39,045 nt of DNA, taken from Verrucomicrobiota bacterium (GTDB lineage: Bacteria > Verrucomicrobiota > Kiritimatiellia > JAAZAB01). The notes under the pieces were generated by a model. The model was given only the letters and a program-made list of their open reading frames with translations. It was not told where the DNA came from and did not search any database. A program made the translations under genes and the position numbers. Location: contig JAHIJO010000155.1 in assembly GCA_018898455.1 (NCBI GenBank), positions 1-39,045 of the forward strand. Direction: 5' to 3'. This document shows, piece after piece, positions 22,318 through 31,364 of the stretch (positions are counted from its first letter, which is position 1; each line of letters begins with the position of its first letter).

Positions 22318-23580
22318 TTATACCGTTTCAAGAAACGCCTCAATCCGGACTCGCAGCTGTTCGGTATCTTCCAGGCTGTAGTCGGTGCGGATGTTGAGGA
22401 AGGCAACCTTGCGGGCCTTGAGCACCTTTTCGATGCGATACGTCTCCATGTCAAACAACTGGCAGAGCCGTAACGAATGGTTGACCACGCCATCCGCCGC
22501 CGATTCCTCGACTAAGCTGATAATCCGGTTCAGGCGGGTTGTCTGGGAGGTGAAACAGGGACAGATCGCGGCGAAGACGCTGCGATTGGTAAGCGCCCGC
22601 AGCAGCGGCTTGACGCCGGTCTCGTCGAGAACAACCGGATCGAAGCAGCTTTGCTCTCCGGTACAGAGGGTGTCGGCGACAATTTCCGCGCCGCATTCCT
22701 CGAGCACGTTAAGCACTTTGTAGTTGGGCCAGATCAGCGGCGCGCCGGTCAGCACCAACCGGGGCTTCAGTCCTTTCGTCGTGCCAGCCTGCTGCGCCGC
22801 CGTGTCGGCCCACGCCACCACTTTCTCCGCCTCGGTGATCCAGTGGCTGATGGCGACAGGTCGAAATTGGGAACCTTGCAGGACAAGCATCACATCGCGG
22901 AACGACATGACGCGCGGGGTCCGCATGCGGATCGCTTGAAGTTTGCGGACAATCGCCGAGCGGCGGCGTCCAAGCTTCACCGCCGCCAGCAGCGCGCCGG
23001 ATTTCAGTTTCGTTTTCAGGTGGGTTTCAAGGAACCCGACCAGCCGGACCATTTCCTGTAAGGTGACATCGGCGTAGCGCCGATGATCCTGTTCCGGCGG
23101 CAGCGCGAGCATAAAGGCGGGCTTGATGTCGTCGAGGATCTGGCCGAGCTTCTTCTTGGCGTCGCAACTGGTAGGCAGAGCCACCACGTCGCAGGAGTTG
23201 GCCATTGAATCCTTGTTCATGAAAACACCGAACGATGCCTTGGCCAGCGGACAAATCTCGCCGGAGAGCATTTCTTCGCCCACCAGCGCCGCGCCGGCAT
23301 TACCACAGTCGAGCCGGACGGCATCGGCGCCGAGCGCCCACGCCAGTTCCTGGGGGATCATGTTACACAGGTATCCAACCCGGGGCCGCTGCTTGGTCGA
23401 GAAATCGCGATTCCGCATCAGGTCTTCGAACCAGCCGATGTTCGGCGGTCGCTCGCGGAGCGCGGCCTGCAGGCGCACCTGGGCGTCTTCCGCAAAGCGT
23501 TGGCGTTTCAGGTTTCCAGGGTTGTCGCTGAATCCCGGTTGAAGCCGATACGGTTCGTTGATTAGTTCGTCCATTGTCAT
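22318..23580 (-). CDS. HgdB-like / double-cubane-cluster protein
   Basis: Homologue of the 2-hydroxyacyl-CoA dehydratase and benzoyl-CoA reductase cluster-binding subunits (420 aa). Family hallmarks are VGYLCNMIPQELAWALGADA, GEICPLAKASFG, ALPTSCDAKKKLGQILDD and a C-terminal ICPCF...CQLFDMETYRIEK region. Cysteines in YLC, EIC, SCD, TSCD, LC..SC and ICPC can supply a [4Fe-4S] or [8Fe-9S] cluster. Only one such subunit is present, as in homodimeric double-cubane-cluster proteins; the dehydratases and reductases of this superfamily use two different subunits. No CoA-transferase, acyl-CoA ligase or dehydrogenase is nearby, so CoA-ester chemistry is not supported. The physiological substrate is unknown. 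ATG 23580 overlaps the upstream stop (ATGA). Confidence 0.85.
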   Translation of the reverse strand: MTMDELINEPYRLQPGFSDNPGNLKRQRFAEDAQVRLQAALRERPPNIGWFEDLMRNRDFSTKQRPRVGYLCNMIPQELAWALGADAVRLDCGNAGAALVGEEMLSGEICPLAKASFGVFMNKDSMANSCDVVALPTSCDAKKKLGQILDDIKPAFMLALPPEQDHRRYADVTLQEMVRLVGFLETHLKTKLKSGALLAAVKLGRRRSAIVRKLQAIRMRTPRVMSFRDVMLVLQGSQFRPVAISHWITEAEKVVAWADTAAQQAGTTKGLKPRLVLTGAPLIWPNYKVLNVLEECGAEIVADTLCTGEQSCFDPVVLDETGVKPLLRALTNRSVFAAICPCFTSQTTRLNRIISLVEESAADGVVNHSLRLCQLFDMETYRIEKVLKARKVAFLNIRTDYSLEDTEQLRVRIEAFLETV

Positions 23581-25079
23581 CCTGGTTTGAATTCGGATTC
23601 GCACACCGCGCAGTGCGCCAGCTCAACGGAGAGGCAGGCATCCTGCGGGCAGGCCGCCACACATTTCAAGCAGAGCACGCAGTCATAGGTGGTGACCTCG
23701 TGCTTCACCCGCTCTGCCTGCACGTGGTGAATATCCATCGGACAAACCTCGTTACAGGCGCCGCATCCGTTGCACTTCACCGGATTCTTTTTCAGCGCCA
23801 CCATTGCGCCGCCGTTGAAGAGCCCGCCGAGCATGCCCATGGGACAGAACCTACACCAGAGCCGGCGGGACGTCAAAAAAGAAACGATGAACAACAGCAG
23901 CAGCGCCACGATCCCATAGCGGAAGAAACCGAACAGCCACTCGGCGCCCGGCAGCGGCGAGATACCCGCGAGGCCGCGCGAAGCTATCGGACACACCTGC
24001 TGGCCGGGACATATCTTGCAGAACGGATAAAGCGGAATCTTGCAACCCAGCATCATTCCGTTCGCATCGAGGTTCGGCCAGGCGCGGGCCAGGAGCAGGC
24101 CGAACGAGGAAAGCGAGATGCCCGATAACAGGTATGACAGCTTCACGGTTCGCGCTGGTTTCAAGTGCGGCAGCCTGATCGCGCGCCGAATCAGATCGAA
24201 GCCATCACCGAGCGTGGATAGCGGGCAAACCCAACCGCACCACCACCTGCCGGCCACGAAACACATTGCGAAGAGCGCCAGGCAGGCGGCCAGCACCTTC
24301 GCGGCCAGTGAAATCTCGCCGGTGTCTCCGGCCCGGATCTTCGCGAAGTCCATCTGCATGATCCGCTGTGCCAGTTCCATGTTGCAGCCCTGGAAATAGC
24401 CGCCATCGGCGCTGAATCGGCAGGGAGCGGCAGGCGCGTAACTGAGCCGGTTGTCGTCACGTAAGACAGGAACAGTTTCCGTGATGGTCATTATATCGGT
24501 CCGGGCATGGGGGCGTCGCTCCACGGCTTGCGTGTAATCGGTCCAGCTTTGGCGGAAGGCGAACCCGCCATAGAGGAGCAGTACAAGACAAGCGATGCGG
24601 ACAGTCTTTCGCAACAAGTTGAGCGGCAGGAATTGGCCGGCGAGAACCAAGAGTCCCATGAAAGCGCCCGCCAGCGCCAGCGGACGCATGGGAAACCAGA
24701 TGAATTGCCCGGATGGAACTTGCTTGTATTGGAATGTGATCTCCAGCCCGGCAAGCGCGATACCTGCGATCGAGAGCGCCAGAAGGCCTCGCCGCCAGAT
24801 CCCGGCGCGCAGAAGAATGGCCGGAATCGCCAGCACGGCCAGGAATGCCATGAACGGATTCTCGATCCGCGCCAGCCATAATGCTGCCTTCGGATTGAGC
24901 TGCGCAGTGTCGAAGGCAATATGAAACACCAGCGCAAACCAGAGCGCAATTGCAGCCCGGCTTTTGCCGGAGTGGCCGCGCCCGGTCATGACGGCCATGA
25001 TCAGCAATAGCGAGGGCAGAAACAGGGCCGACGCGAAGGGTCTCAGGAAGAATTCCAGCGCGTCAAAGAGAACATTCAT
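23577..25079 (-). CDS. Large polyferredoxin membrane protein (NosR/NapH-like)
   Basis: A 500-aa membrane iron-sulfur protein. About six N-terminal membrane segments (1-185) precede a non-cytoplasmic loop with CRFSADGGYFQGCNME (about 226-240), two cysteines that could bind metal or form a disulfide. A NapH-type core follows with GWVCPLSTLGDGF (about 285), CKICPGQQVCPI (about 355) and CRFCPMGML (about 412). Two ferredoxin motifs finish it: CNGCGACNEVCPMD (about 440) and CVLCLKCVAACPQDAC (about 468). It resembles NosR/NapH-type electron carriers but lacks the FMN-binding domain of NosR. Placed immediately before the HgdB-like gene (ATGA overlap), it is the best candidate to feed the activase with electrons, directly or through ferredoxin. 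Confidence 0.83.
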   Translation of the reverse strand: MNVLFDALEFFLRPFASALFLPSLLLIMAVMTGRGHSGKSRAAIALWFALVFHIAFDTAQLNPKAALWLARIENPFMAFLAVLAIPAILLRAGIWRRGLLALSIAGIALAGLEITFQYKQVPSGQFIWFPMRPLALAGAFMGLLVLAGQFLPLNLLRKTVRIACLVLLLYGGFAFRQSWTDYTQAVERRPHARTDIMTITETVPVLRDDNRLSYAPAAPCRFSADGGYFQGCNMELAQRIMQMDFAKIRAGDTGEISLAAKVLAACLALFAMCFVAGRWWCGWVCPLSTLGDGFDLIRRAIRLPHLKPARTVKLSYLLSGISLSSFGLLLARAWPNLDANGMMLGCKIPLYPFCKICPGQQVCPIASRGLAGISPLPGAEWLFGFFRYGIVALLLLFIVSFLTSRRLWCRFCPMGMLGGLFNGGAMVALKKNPVKCNGCGACNEVCPMDIHHVQAERVKHEVTTYDCVLCLKCVAACPQDACLSVELAHCAVCESEFKPG

Positions 25080-25723
25080 TTCGCGGTTAGTCTCCTGGCC
25101 AGCAACGCTCCGCCAATCAGTATGATCGGGAGTAGGTACCAGTAGTAATACTTATCGGCGTAATCATCGACGATGACTTCTATCGTGGCAAATTTTGACG
25201 ATCCGGCGTCGCCTTTGGGAGCTTCTTCGATGGCGAACACCTTATAGCGGCCCGCGCTTCCGGCGTGGATCACAAGGCGCTCGACCTGCGCATTGTTTGC
25301 ATTTACGTTGCCACCCCACACCAACTTCAGACCGCCGCGCGCTGCCACATCCTCGGGTGCAAAAACGATCAGTTTCAGGGAGTTGATGGTTCCATCGTCA
25401 AATTCGGAATATACCGAAGCTTTCTCGATAATGGTTCGCAGCGCCTTTCCATCCACACCTTGGACCGCGAGATTGTTAGGCGACTTGACGGCAAACGCGG
25501 AGATATTGACAAGTCCGACGATCGCCACCCAGCCGGGGTTGGCGGCTAGCACCGCATCTTCGCCGGGTATGGCATCTTTCAGAAAGTCGTTGGGCGCCTG
25601 TTTAACAACGAGCACCGCTTCGCTGGTTGCGCTGAGGGCGGTGGTGAATGCCGCGAGCCAGACCAGCGAACAGAAGCCCATGATTTTCATGGCGGTCCGG
25701 GGATGTCTGGCTCCAGGAAGCAT
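25076..25723 (-). CDS. Exported protein with C-terminal membrane anchor, unknown
   Basis: No family recognised. A signal peptide (MKIMGFCSLVWLAAFTTALSA) begins at codon 25690 and could be preceded by 11 residues if ATG 25723 is used; neither start has a convincing ribosome binding site. The mature part (about 150 residues) looks like beta-sandwich with alternating hydrophobic residues. It ends in one membrane segment, YWYLLPIILIGGALLA, and a short basic tail (RRLTAK). It therefore presents a domain on the outer face of the inner membrane. The upstream neighbour ends four bases before ATG 25723, and its own stop overlaps the next ATG by 4 bp, so it belongs to the operon. Confidence 0.65.
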   Translation of the reverse strand: MLPGARHPRTAMKIMGFCSLVWLAAFTTALSATSEAVLVVKQAPNDFLKDAIPGEDAVLAANPGWVAIVGLVNISAFAVKSPNNLAVQGVDGKALRTIIEKASVYSEFDDGTINSLKLIVFAPEDVAARGGLKLVWGGNVNANNAQVERLVIHAGSAGRYKVFAIEEAPKGDAGSSKFATIEVIVDDYADKYYYWYLLPIILIGGALLARRLTAK

Positions 25724-25726
25724 TGT

Positions 25727-26677
25727 TTAATCCAGCACGCCATTGGCGAACACCACCGGGTTGGCCGCCGATATTTTGTTTCCGCGCCAGTAGGTGACGA
25801 TCTTATCTTGTGAGCGGGTTACATTGAAGTAGAACGACTTGGCGCCGGCGATTTTCAGCTTGCTGAGCGGGATGACAATTTCCATTTTGGCGCCGACGAC
25901 CGCTACTTGCACCCCGGGGGCAGGCCCACCGTCAATCGTCACGTTTTTCCCCTGCAAATCTGCTTCTAAGACGACCGGAGTGCTGTCGTAGTTGGGTGCG
26001 ACGAATATTTTTGCCTTGTCGCTGCCGCCTTCTTTCTGGAAGTCGACGGCGAAATACAGGTTTTTGTTGTCATGCAGGAATCGGAACCGCGTTTGAACGT
26101 CGGTGGCGCAGTTCTTGAGGGCCTTGTACTCGTATAGCGAGGAGCAAAGCAGGCTCTTTTCCCATTCCGCGGATTCGGTATTACCGTCAATCTTCAGTGG
26201 TGTGGTGACTTTCGGCACATTCTGTTGGGCCATGGCGTCTGCAAGGTCAACGGTCTTGTAAACCTTCGCTTTTTTATCTTTACCGCTTAACAGGTGCAAT
26301 TCGATCTTGTACTTCCCTCTGGCGGTATTCGATTTTCGATCGAGTTTGACCTCGAAATATTCCTTCTTGCCGCCCTGGCTGACGGTTTTCAGCTTGGGGA
26401 ATTCCCGCCATTCAGGCGAGGGCTTGACCTGCGCCGTAAACTCGGAACTTTTCACTTCGAGCCGAATGTCGTCAATACCGCGATCCATGGTGTTCAGGAG
26501 GTAGACCCGGAACTTGGCGGAGGTATTAATCCGCAGCTGGTCGTCACGGATATCCACCTTTACGGCAAGATTGTCTTTCGCCTGCATGAACACATCGTTG
26601 CACAGATGGGCAAACACCGGCAGGACGGATATGGTTCCCATCGCCACAACCAATGCAAGGCTTCGTTTGAGATTCAT
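25727..26677 (-). CDS. Exported protein with CBM9-like C-terminal domain
   Basis: First gene of the minus-strand operon (316 aa). A signal peptide (about 1-23, cleavage after FAH or nearby) is followed by an N-terminal beta domain of about 130 residues that resembles the NPCBM/FixG-C type Ig-like fold (FRVYLLNTMDRGIDDIRLEV...). The second domain starts at TPLKIDGNTESAEWEKS and has the DNKNLYFAVDFQ and KMEIVIPLSKL strands typical of carbohydrate-binding family 9 and DOMON-like domains. Those bind sugars or haem; here neither ligand is proven. AGGAG seven bases upstream fixes the start. Its place at the head of a redox operon suggests a periplasmic haem- or substrate-binding component. Confidence 0.72.
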   Translation of the reverse strand: MNLKRSLALVVAMGTISVLPVFAHLCNDVFMQAKDNLAVKVDIRDDQLRINTSAKFRVYLLNTMDRGIDDIRLEVKSSEFTAQVKPSPEWREFPKLKTVSQGGKKEYFEVKLDRKSNTARGKYKIELHLLSGKDKKAKVYKTVDLADAMAQQNVPKVTTPLKIDGNTESAEWEKSLLCSSLYEYKALKNCATDVQTRFRFLHDNKNLYFAVDFQKEGGSDKAKIFVAPNYDSTPVVLEADLQGKNVTIDGGPAPGVQVAVVGAKMEIVIPLSKLKIAGAKSFYFNVTRSQDKIVTYWRGNKISAANPVVFANGVLD

Positions 26678-27113
26678 GGTTTGACTCCTGGGCTAGTTGA
26701 ATTTTCGTTTCAAGCTGTTATTGCCGACAACGCTTTACGCGCCATGGAACCAAAACCAGTCATTTTTTTCGCATACTTTAACCTTGTTTTTGTCAAAAAG
26801 CAACATAACTATCCAGATAGCTGTGAGTTCCGGCGGCCACATGATCCATCGGCTGACGGATTGCAGGCGGGCTACCGCACTCCCAAGTTGGATGGCCCGA
26901 ATGGTCATTTTTCGTTGCTCTCCACAGACTCCACCACCCTCTCCCGCTTCCTCGACAAGCCGGTGTGGGATGCGCTATGATGACGGTGGCTGATGGTTGA
27001 TCGGGTCACCGTTCGCACACGCATGTACGCCTGGTGGAAATTTATCCTGATTGCGCTTGCGATTCTGCCGCCACGTTCCAAAATTGTGGTAATTAATTAT
27101 CCGGAGGTGTTCT
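26678..27113. other. Divergent intergenic region without a gene (436 bp)
   Basis: Lies between the minus-strand operon and the DUF2339 gene, so promoters for both should be here. On the minus strand a TTGACA (26791-26796) is present, but no good -10 follows at 16-18 bp. The left part is AT-rich. TCCATCGGCTGACG at 26845-26858 also occurs at 21428-21441. No coding potential or RNA gene seen. Confidence 0.5.
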
Positions 27114-29564
27114 ATGGAATTCCTGATGGTCCTGCTCATCACGCTGACGGTTATCGGGCTGATCCAGCTTTCCCTGATCAAGCGACGGGTTCAGACATTC
27201 GATATTGAAACCCTCAGCCTGCGGACGCGCCTGGAGGAACTGAAGCGGGAGATCGAAGCGCTCGTCCGGATGGCCAGGGGTGAGCGGGGCCCGGCGCCGG
27301 AGGCCAAGCCGGAACAACCTCGGCCCGCGCCGGCGCCGGCCGTATTCCCGCAACCGGTCACGGCTCAAGCCATGCCACCACCGCTCCCCGCCCAACCGTT
27401 TGCGACGCCGGCGGCCGCTGTAGTCGCACCTGAACCGGATGAACCTGCGGCGTCCATCCCAGCCACTCCGCCTTCAGCACTGGCGGCATCGGTGCGCGAT
27501 ATCCTGCGTAAAATCTGGTCGTGGATCCTGGTCGGTGAGGAGCATCGTCAGACCGGAATGACGATGGAATTTGCCGTCGCCACAACCTGGCTGATGCGCG
27601 CCGGCATCATCGCGGTGGTCGCCTTTGTCGGCTATTTCCTGATGTGGTCGATCGAGCATGAACTGATCGGCCCATTCGGCCGGGTTGCGCTCGCCATCTT
27701 CTTCGGTCTTGGCTTGTTGCTGAGCGGGCTGAAGATGATCAATCGTCGCTGGAACATCCTGGGCCAGGGTTTCATGGGCGGCGGCCTGGCAACCCTTTAT
27801 TTCAGCATGTACGCGGCAGGCCCCCTTTACAAACTGTTTCCGGTGCCGGTCGTGTTTCTATTGATGATCGTGATCACCATAGCGGCGGGAATCCTGGCGG
27901 TCCATACCCGGTCAATGCTGGTGGCGATTTTCGGGATCATCGGCGGCTTCTGCACGCCCATCTTGCTGAGCACCGATCACCCCCAGCTTCCAGCCTTCTA
28001 CGGCTATCTCCTCTTGTTGAATCTCGGCATCCTGGGCATCGCCCATTTCCGGCAATGGCGCCTGCTGAATTACCTGGGGTTCGTGTTCACCTACGTCCTG
28101 TTCTTTGCCTCGCTCAACCAGTACCAACGCGCCGATTTTCCCGTGGCAATCACGTTTCTATCTCTGTTCTTCGTGGTGCAGTCCCTGCTGATTATTCTTT
28201 ACAACATCCGGCGCGCCGTCCGTTCCAGCCTGTTGGAAATCATTCACCTGGTCTTGAATGCCGCGGTGTTTTCATATGGCGCCTATGACCTGATCCGCGA
28301 CGCCGTCGGCCGGCCCTATCCCGCCCTGATGACCCTGGCCCTGGCCGCATTTTACATTCTCCAGGTGTCCGGGTTTCTCCGGCGCCGACTGGAAGACCGG
28401 CCCCTGCTGATTTCGCTGATCGCGCTGGCGGGATTCTTTGCGTCGCTTACCCTGCCGCTCGTGATGGAAAAGGAATCGCTTACGATCTGCTGGTCCCTGC
28501 TGGCATTCATGTTCATCTGGCTTGGTATCCGGCTGAACAGCAATTTCCTGCGGCATCTGGGCTACCTAATGTATGGGATCGTGTTCTTCCGGCTCCTGTT
28601 CTTCGAAATGCCCCGCAACTACGATGTGCTGCCGACGCTCGCCACACCCTGGGCGGTGTATGGCAAGGCGCTGGGGAGCCGGCTCTGGACCTTCGGGGTA
28701 GCCATCGCATCCATGGCGGCGGCGTTTTTCCTGGAGCGCCGCCAGGCCGCCAGGAGTCGCGCCGGGTCCGCCCGGGAATCGGGCGGCATTATTTCCCCAG
28801 CCAACGACACGCCGGCTCTCATCCCTGCATCCGTGGCCGGCCCGGTGCTGTTCTGGGGCGCCGTAGTGACCGTTTTCATCTTCCTGCAATTGGAATGCTA
28901 TGCCGGGCTGGCCTATTACACGCCGTTGCGGCCGGCTATATCCACCCTGCTCTGGTGCGGGCTGGCCGGTTATTTCCTGTTCCGCACCCTCTCGGGACGG
29001 AGCCCCGTCATGCTTGTGGGCTTATGCGTTCTACTGGCGGTGGCGGTGACCAAGACACTCGGACTGGACCTGGCCGCCTGGCAAGTCTGCGATCATTATT
29101 ATTTTCGGGCCGTTTACACACCGGTGTCGGTCGTCATGCGCTGGCTGGATTTCGCTTCCCTGCTGGGACTGCTGTTTGCCGCCTGGATGTTGTTGGGGCG
29201 GCGGCCGGCGGCGCCCCAGGTCTTCGGTTACACCGGACTGGCCCTGCTGTTCCTCTTCCTCACGCTGGAAACCAACAGCCTCCTGTACTGGAAGCTTGCT
29301 AAATTCCAGACCGGCGGCATTTCGGTCCTCTGGGCGCTCTTCGCCGCCGCCTTCATCGCCGGCGGCATCTGGAAGCGGGTCCGGCCCCTGCGCTATATCG
29401 GGCTGATCCTGTTCGCCGTCATCGTGGCCAAGGTGTTTTTCGTGGACCTGGAGCATATGCCCGTGATCTACAAGGCGGTGGCATTCCTGGTCATCGGCGC
29501 GCTGTTGCTTCTGGGTTCGTTCGCGTACCTGTACGCCAGCCGGCAATTCCAACAAAAGGGGTAA
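27114..29564 (+). CDS. DUF2339 multi-spanning membrane protein
   Basis: An 816-aa protein. An N-terminal membrane segment (3-20) and short coiled coil are followed by a Pro/Ala-rich linker (about 60-125), then about 20 membrane helices. The core begins WILVGEEHRQTGMTMEFAVATTWLMRAGI and continues WNILGQGFMGGGLATLYFSMYA, the conserved blocks of DUF2339. Function of the family is unknown; a transporter or envelope polymer role has been guessed from topology. A strong ribosome binding site, CCGGAGGTG, precedes ATG 27114. The DUF3999-like gene follows after 213 bp, a pairing often seen in other bacteria, suggesting that the two work together. Confidence 0.88.
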   Translation: MEFLMVLLITLTVIGLIQLSLIKRRVQTFDIETLSLRTRLEELKREIEALVRMARGERGPAPEAKPEQPRPAPAPAVFPQPVTAQAMPPPLPAQPFATPAAAVVAPEPDEPAASIPATPPSALAASVRDILRKIWSWILVGEEHRQTGMTMEFAVATTWLMRAGIIAVVAFVGYFLMWSIEHELIGPFGRVALAIFFGLGLLLSGLKMINRRWNILGQGFMGGGLATLYFSMYAAGPLYKLFPVPVVFLLMIVITIAAGILAVHTRSMLVAIFGIIGGFCTPILLSTDHPQLPAFYGYLLLLNLGILGIAHFRQWRLLNYLGFVFTYVLFFASLNQYQRADFPVAITFLSLFFVVQSLLIILYNIRRAVRSSLLEIIHLVLNAAVFSYGAYDLIRDAVGRPYPALMTLALAAFYILQVSGFLRRRLEDRPLLISLIALAGFFASLTLPLVMEKESLTICWSLLAFMFIWLGIRLNSNFLRHLGYLMYGIVFFRLLFFEMPRNYDVLPTLATPWAVYGKALGSRLWTFGVAIASMAAAFFLERRQAARSRAGSARESGGIISPANDTPALIPASVAGPVLFWGAVVTVFIFLQLECYAGLAYYTPLRPAISTLLWCGLAGYFLFRTLSGRSPVMLVGLCVLLAVAVTKTLGLDLAAWQVCDHYYFRAVYTPVSVVMRWLDFASLLGLLFAAWMLLGRRPAAPQVFGYTGLALLFLFLTLETNSLLYWKLAKFQTGGISVLWALFAAAFIAGGIWKRVRPLRYIGLILFAVIVAKVFFVDLEHMPVIYKAVAFLVIGALLLLGSFAYLYASRQFQQKG

Positions 29565-29568
29565 GTTT

Positions 29569-29756
29569 GCCCGCCCCGCGGGCCTACTCCGACGACCGTC
29601 CTATGTCCGCCATAGCGGGCTACGCGAAGGCGGGAGTTAAGCCTTAGCTGGACGGGATGGATGTAATGGAGAAGAAACAGGAACGGCCTGAGGGCAGGCC
29701 GTCTCCAACGGAAGCGAGAAATGGAATTTGGAGCTGGGGTGCCCTCACCCCGGCTC
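29569..29756. repeat. Cluster of four hairpins between DUF2339 and DUF3999 genes
   Basis: Perfect or near-perfect stems at 29569-29583 (GCCCG/CGGGC), 29607-29633 (CCGCC/GGCGG with inner TAG/CTA), 29685-29700 (GGCCTG/CAGGCC) and 29731-29756 (GAGCTGGGGTG/CACCCCGGCTC, one wobble). They look like decayed REP or palindromic intergenic repeats rather than one terminator; no T-run follows. Confidence 0.6.
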
Positions 29757-29777
29757 TGTTTCAGGAGAAGCTTCGCC

Positions 29778-31136
29778 ATGAATCGAGCCATCCCGATTAT
29801 CTCCCTGCTCATCGCCGCCGGCAGTTTGCCGGCGGCGGACCTTCGTCCATTCCCGTTCTACCGGGAGCTCCAGCCGCCGGCCTCCGGCGCCGGCGATGTG
29901 GCAAGCGTTGTCCTGGACCGCCCCATCTACGCAGCCTCTGACGGCCCGCGGGTGGACCTGCGGATCATCGACCAGGACAACCGCGAAACACCGTTCCACG
30001 TCCGAACCCAGGCGCTGTCCAAATCGACGCTCCACGAGACGCCATTCCCGGCCGAGGTGCTGTCGTTCCGGGAACTGCCCGACAATCGCGTGGAAATCAT
30101 CGCCCGCCGGAACGCCCGCCAGCCCGTTCCTGCCGGCCTCCGGATTCACACCTCGAAACGTAATTTCGAAAAGCAGGTGACGGTCTACGGGAGCGCGGAC
30201 CGCGAGCAATGGACGCTCCTGGCCGAAGCGATTGCAATCTTCGACTATTCCCGGTTCATCGATGTTCGCAACGACCGGATCGCCTTCGAGCCGCGCGAAT
30301 TCGTCTTCTACAAAATCGAAGTGGCCAATATCACGGAAACCAGGGATTCACCGCTGACGGAAATCATCCGGAAATACCGCGACAACGCCGAGACCGAGAC
30401 GACGGAAATCAACGCGTTCCGCAAGGAGTCCTTCCGCCTGGATCGTCTTGAGTTCCTGGAACAGAAGGAAATCGCCCAATCCGGGGACACCGAAACGCGC
30501 GAGGAGGCGGTCCGGGAATGGATCGCCGTCCCCGACGCCCAGCGCCGCCAAACGGTCTTGACGTTCAGCGCGACCCACGAGCCGCTCACGGCGCTGACCC
30601 TGGAGACAAGGGAATCCAATTTCAGCCGGCCGGTCGTCGTGTCCGTCGCCGAAACGCCCAAGGGGCCCTGGACGGAGCTGGCCGCCGGCCGGATCAGCCG
30701 GATAGACGCCGGCAAGGTCCACCAGCAATCCCTGACGATTCCGTTGAACGGCGAGCGGCGCCACCGGCACTACCGGGTCATCATCGAGAACCAGGACAAT
30801 CCGCCGCTCACGATCACGGGAATCCGGGCGCGGGAGAATCTGTACCAGGCCCTCTTCTTCCCGAAGCCGGGATGCCGCTACCGGTTGTATTACGGCGGAA
30901 GCGGCGGCCCCGCGTCGACCTACGACACGGAAACCGTGTTAAGCGCCATCCTGCCCGGCGCCACTTTGGCTTGGGCTATAGGCAATGAACAGAAGAATCC
31001 CGAGTTCAAGCCCGGCACCCGATCTTCGATCAACAGCAAAAACCTGCTGATCGCCGCGATCATTGTAATGGTCGGCGTCCTCGCCTGGGTCATGGTCCGG
31101 ATCACGCGCAAAGTGGAATGCATGGGCCGCGACTGA
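29778..31136 (+). CDS. DUF3999-like exported protein with C-terminal anchor
   Basis: A 452-aa protein. A signal peptide, MNRAIPIISLLIAAGSLPAA, leads into a mature region starting LRPFPFYRELQPP. Two beta-rich repeats follow (FHVRTQALSKST..., SADREQWTLLAEAIAIFDYS, and later FSRPVVVSVAETPKGPWTELAAG), resembling discoidin-like domains. Then comes a C-terminal membrane segment (LLIAAIIVMVGVLAWVMV). This plan is that of DUF3999, the usual neighbour of DUF2339. ATG 29778 is set by AGGAG at 29763-29767 and by the signal peptide; the frame is open further upstream but without leader character. It is probably a periplasmic partner of the large membrane protein encoded before it. Confidence 0.8.
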   Translation: MNRAIPIISLLIAAGSLPAADLRPFPFYRELQPPASGAGDVASVVLDRPIYAASDGPRVDLRIIDQDNRETPFHVRTQALSKSTLHETPFPAEVLSFRELPDNRVEIIARRNARQPVPAGLRIHTSKRNFEKQVTVYGSADREQWTLLAEAIAIFDYSRFIDVRNDRIAFEPREFVFYKIEVANITETRDSPLTEIIRKYRDNAETETTEINAFRKESFRLDRLEFLEQKEIAQSGDTETREEAVREWIAVPDAQRRQTVLTFSATHEPLTALTLETRESNFSRPVVVSVAETPKGPWTELAAGRISRIDAGKVHQQSLTIPLNGERRHRHYRVIIENQDNPPLTITGIRARENLYQALFFPKPGCRYRLYYGGSGGPASTYDTETVLSAILPGATLAWAIGNEQKNPEFKPGTRSSINSKNLLIAAIIVMVGVLAWVMVRITRKVECMGRD

Positions 31137-31144
31137 AACTCACT

Positions 31145-31230
31145 GGACGGCCGCACAGTTCCGATTGCGAAGCGCATCGGGACAGCAAAAAACTATATGG
31201 AGTGCGGGAGCCAGCGCTCCCGCTTTGCTG
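31145..31230. repeat. Copy 2 of dispersed repeat, with full palindrome
   Basis: Contains the 26-bp block identical to 21449-21474 at 31188-31213, plus an 8-bp stem GCGGGAGC/GCTCCCGC (31204-31223) enclosed by CAGCAAA (31183-31189) and TTTGCTG (31224-31230). The element lies directly behind the DUF3999-like gene and may act as its terminator-like hairpin. Confidence 0.7.
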
Positions 31231-31364
31231 TGCGCGTTGTGATCTTGGCACCCGAACTGGCGCGACCCCGATATTGAGGCAGAGGTCAGAAGGAGTTTTC
31301 TGCATGTCGGAAGATAGCGAATTGCTTCTAATTTTTATTCGCCCGCTAAATCGGCTTGGTATTT

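Noticed and set aside
22318-23580. Annotation as a 2-hydroxyacyl-CoA dehydratase or benzoyl-CoA reductase subunit
   Set aside because: Only one subunit is present and no CoA-ester genes are nearby, so the narrower enzyme name is not justified.
26768-26796. Sigma-70 promoter for the minus-strand operon
   Set aside because: A TTGACA is present but no acceptable -10 lies at the right distance.
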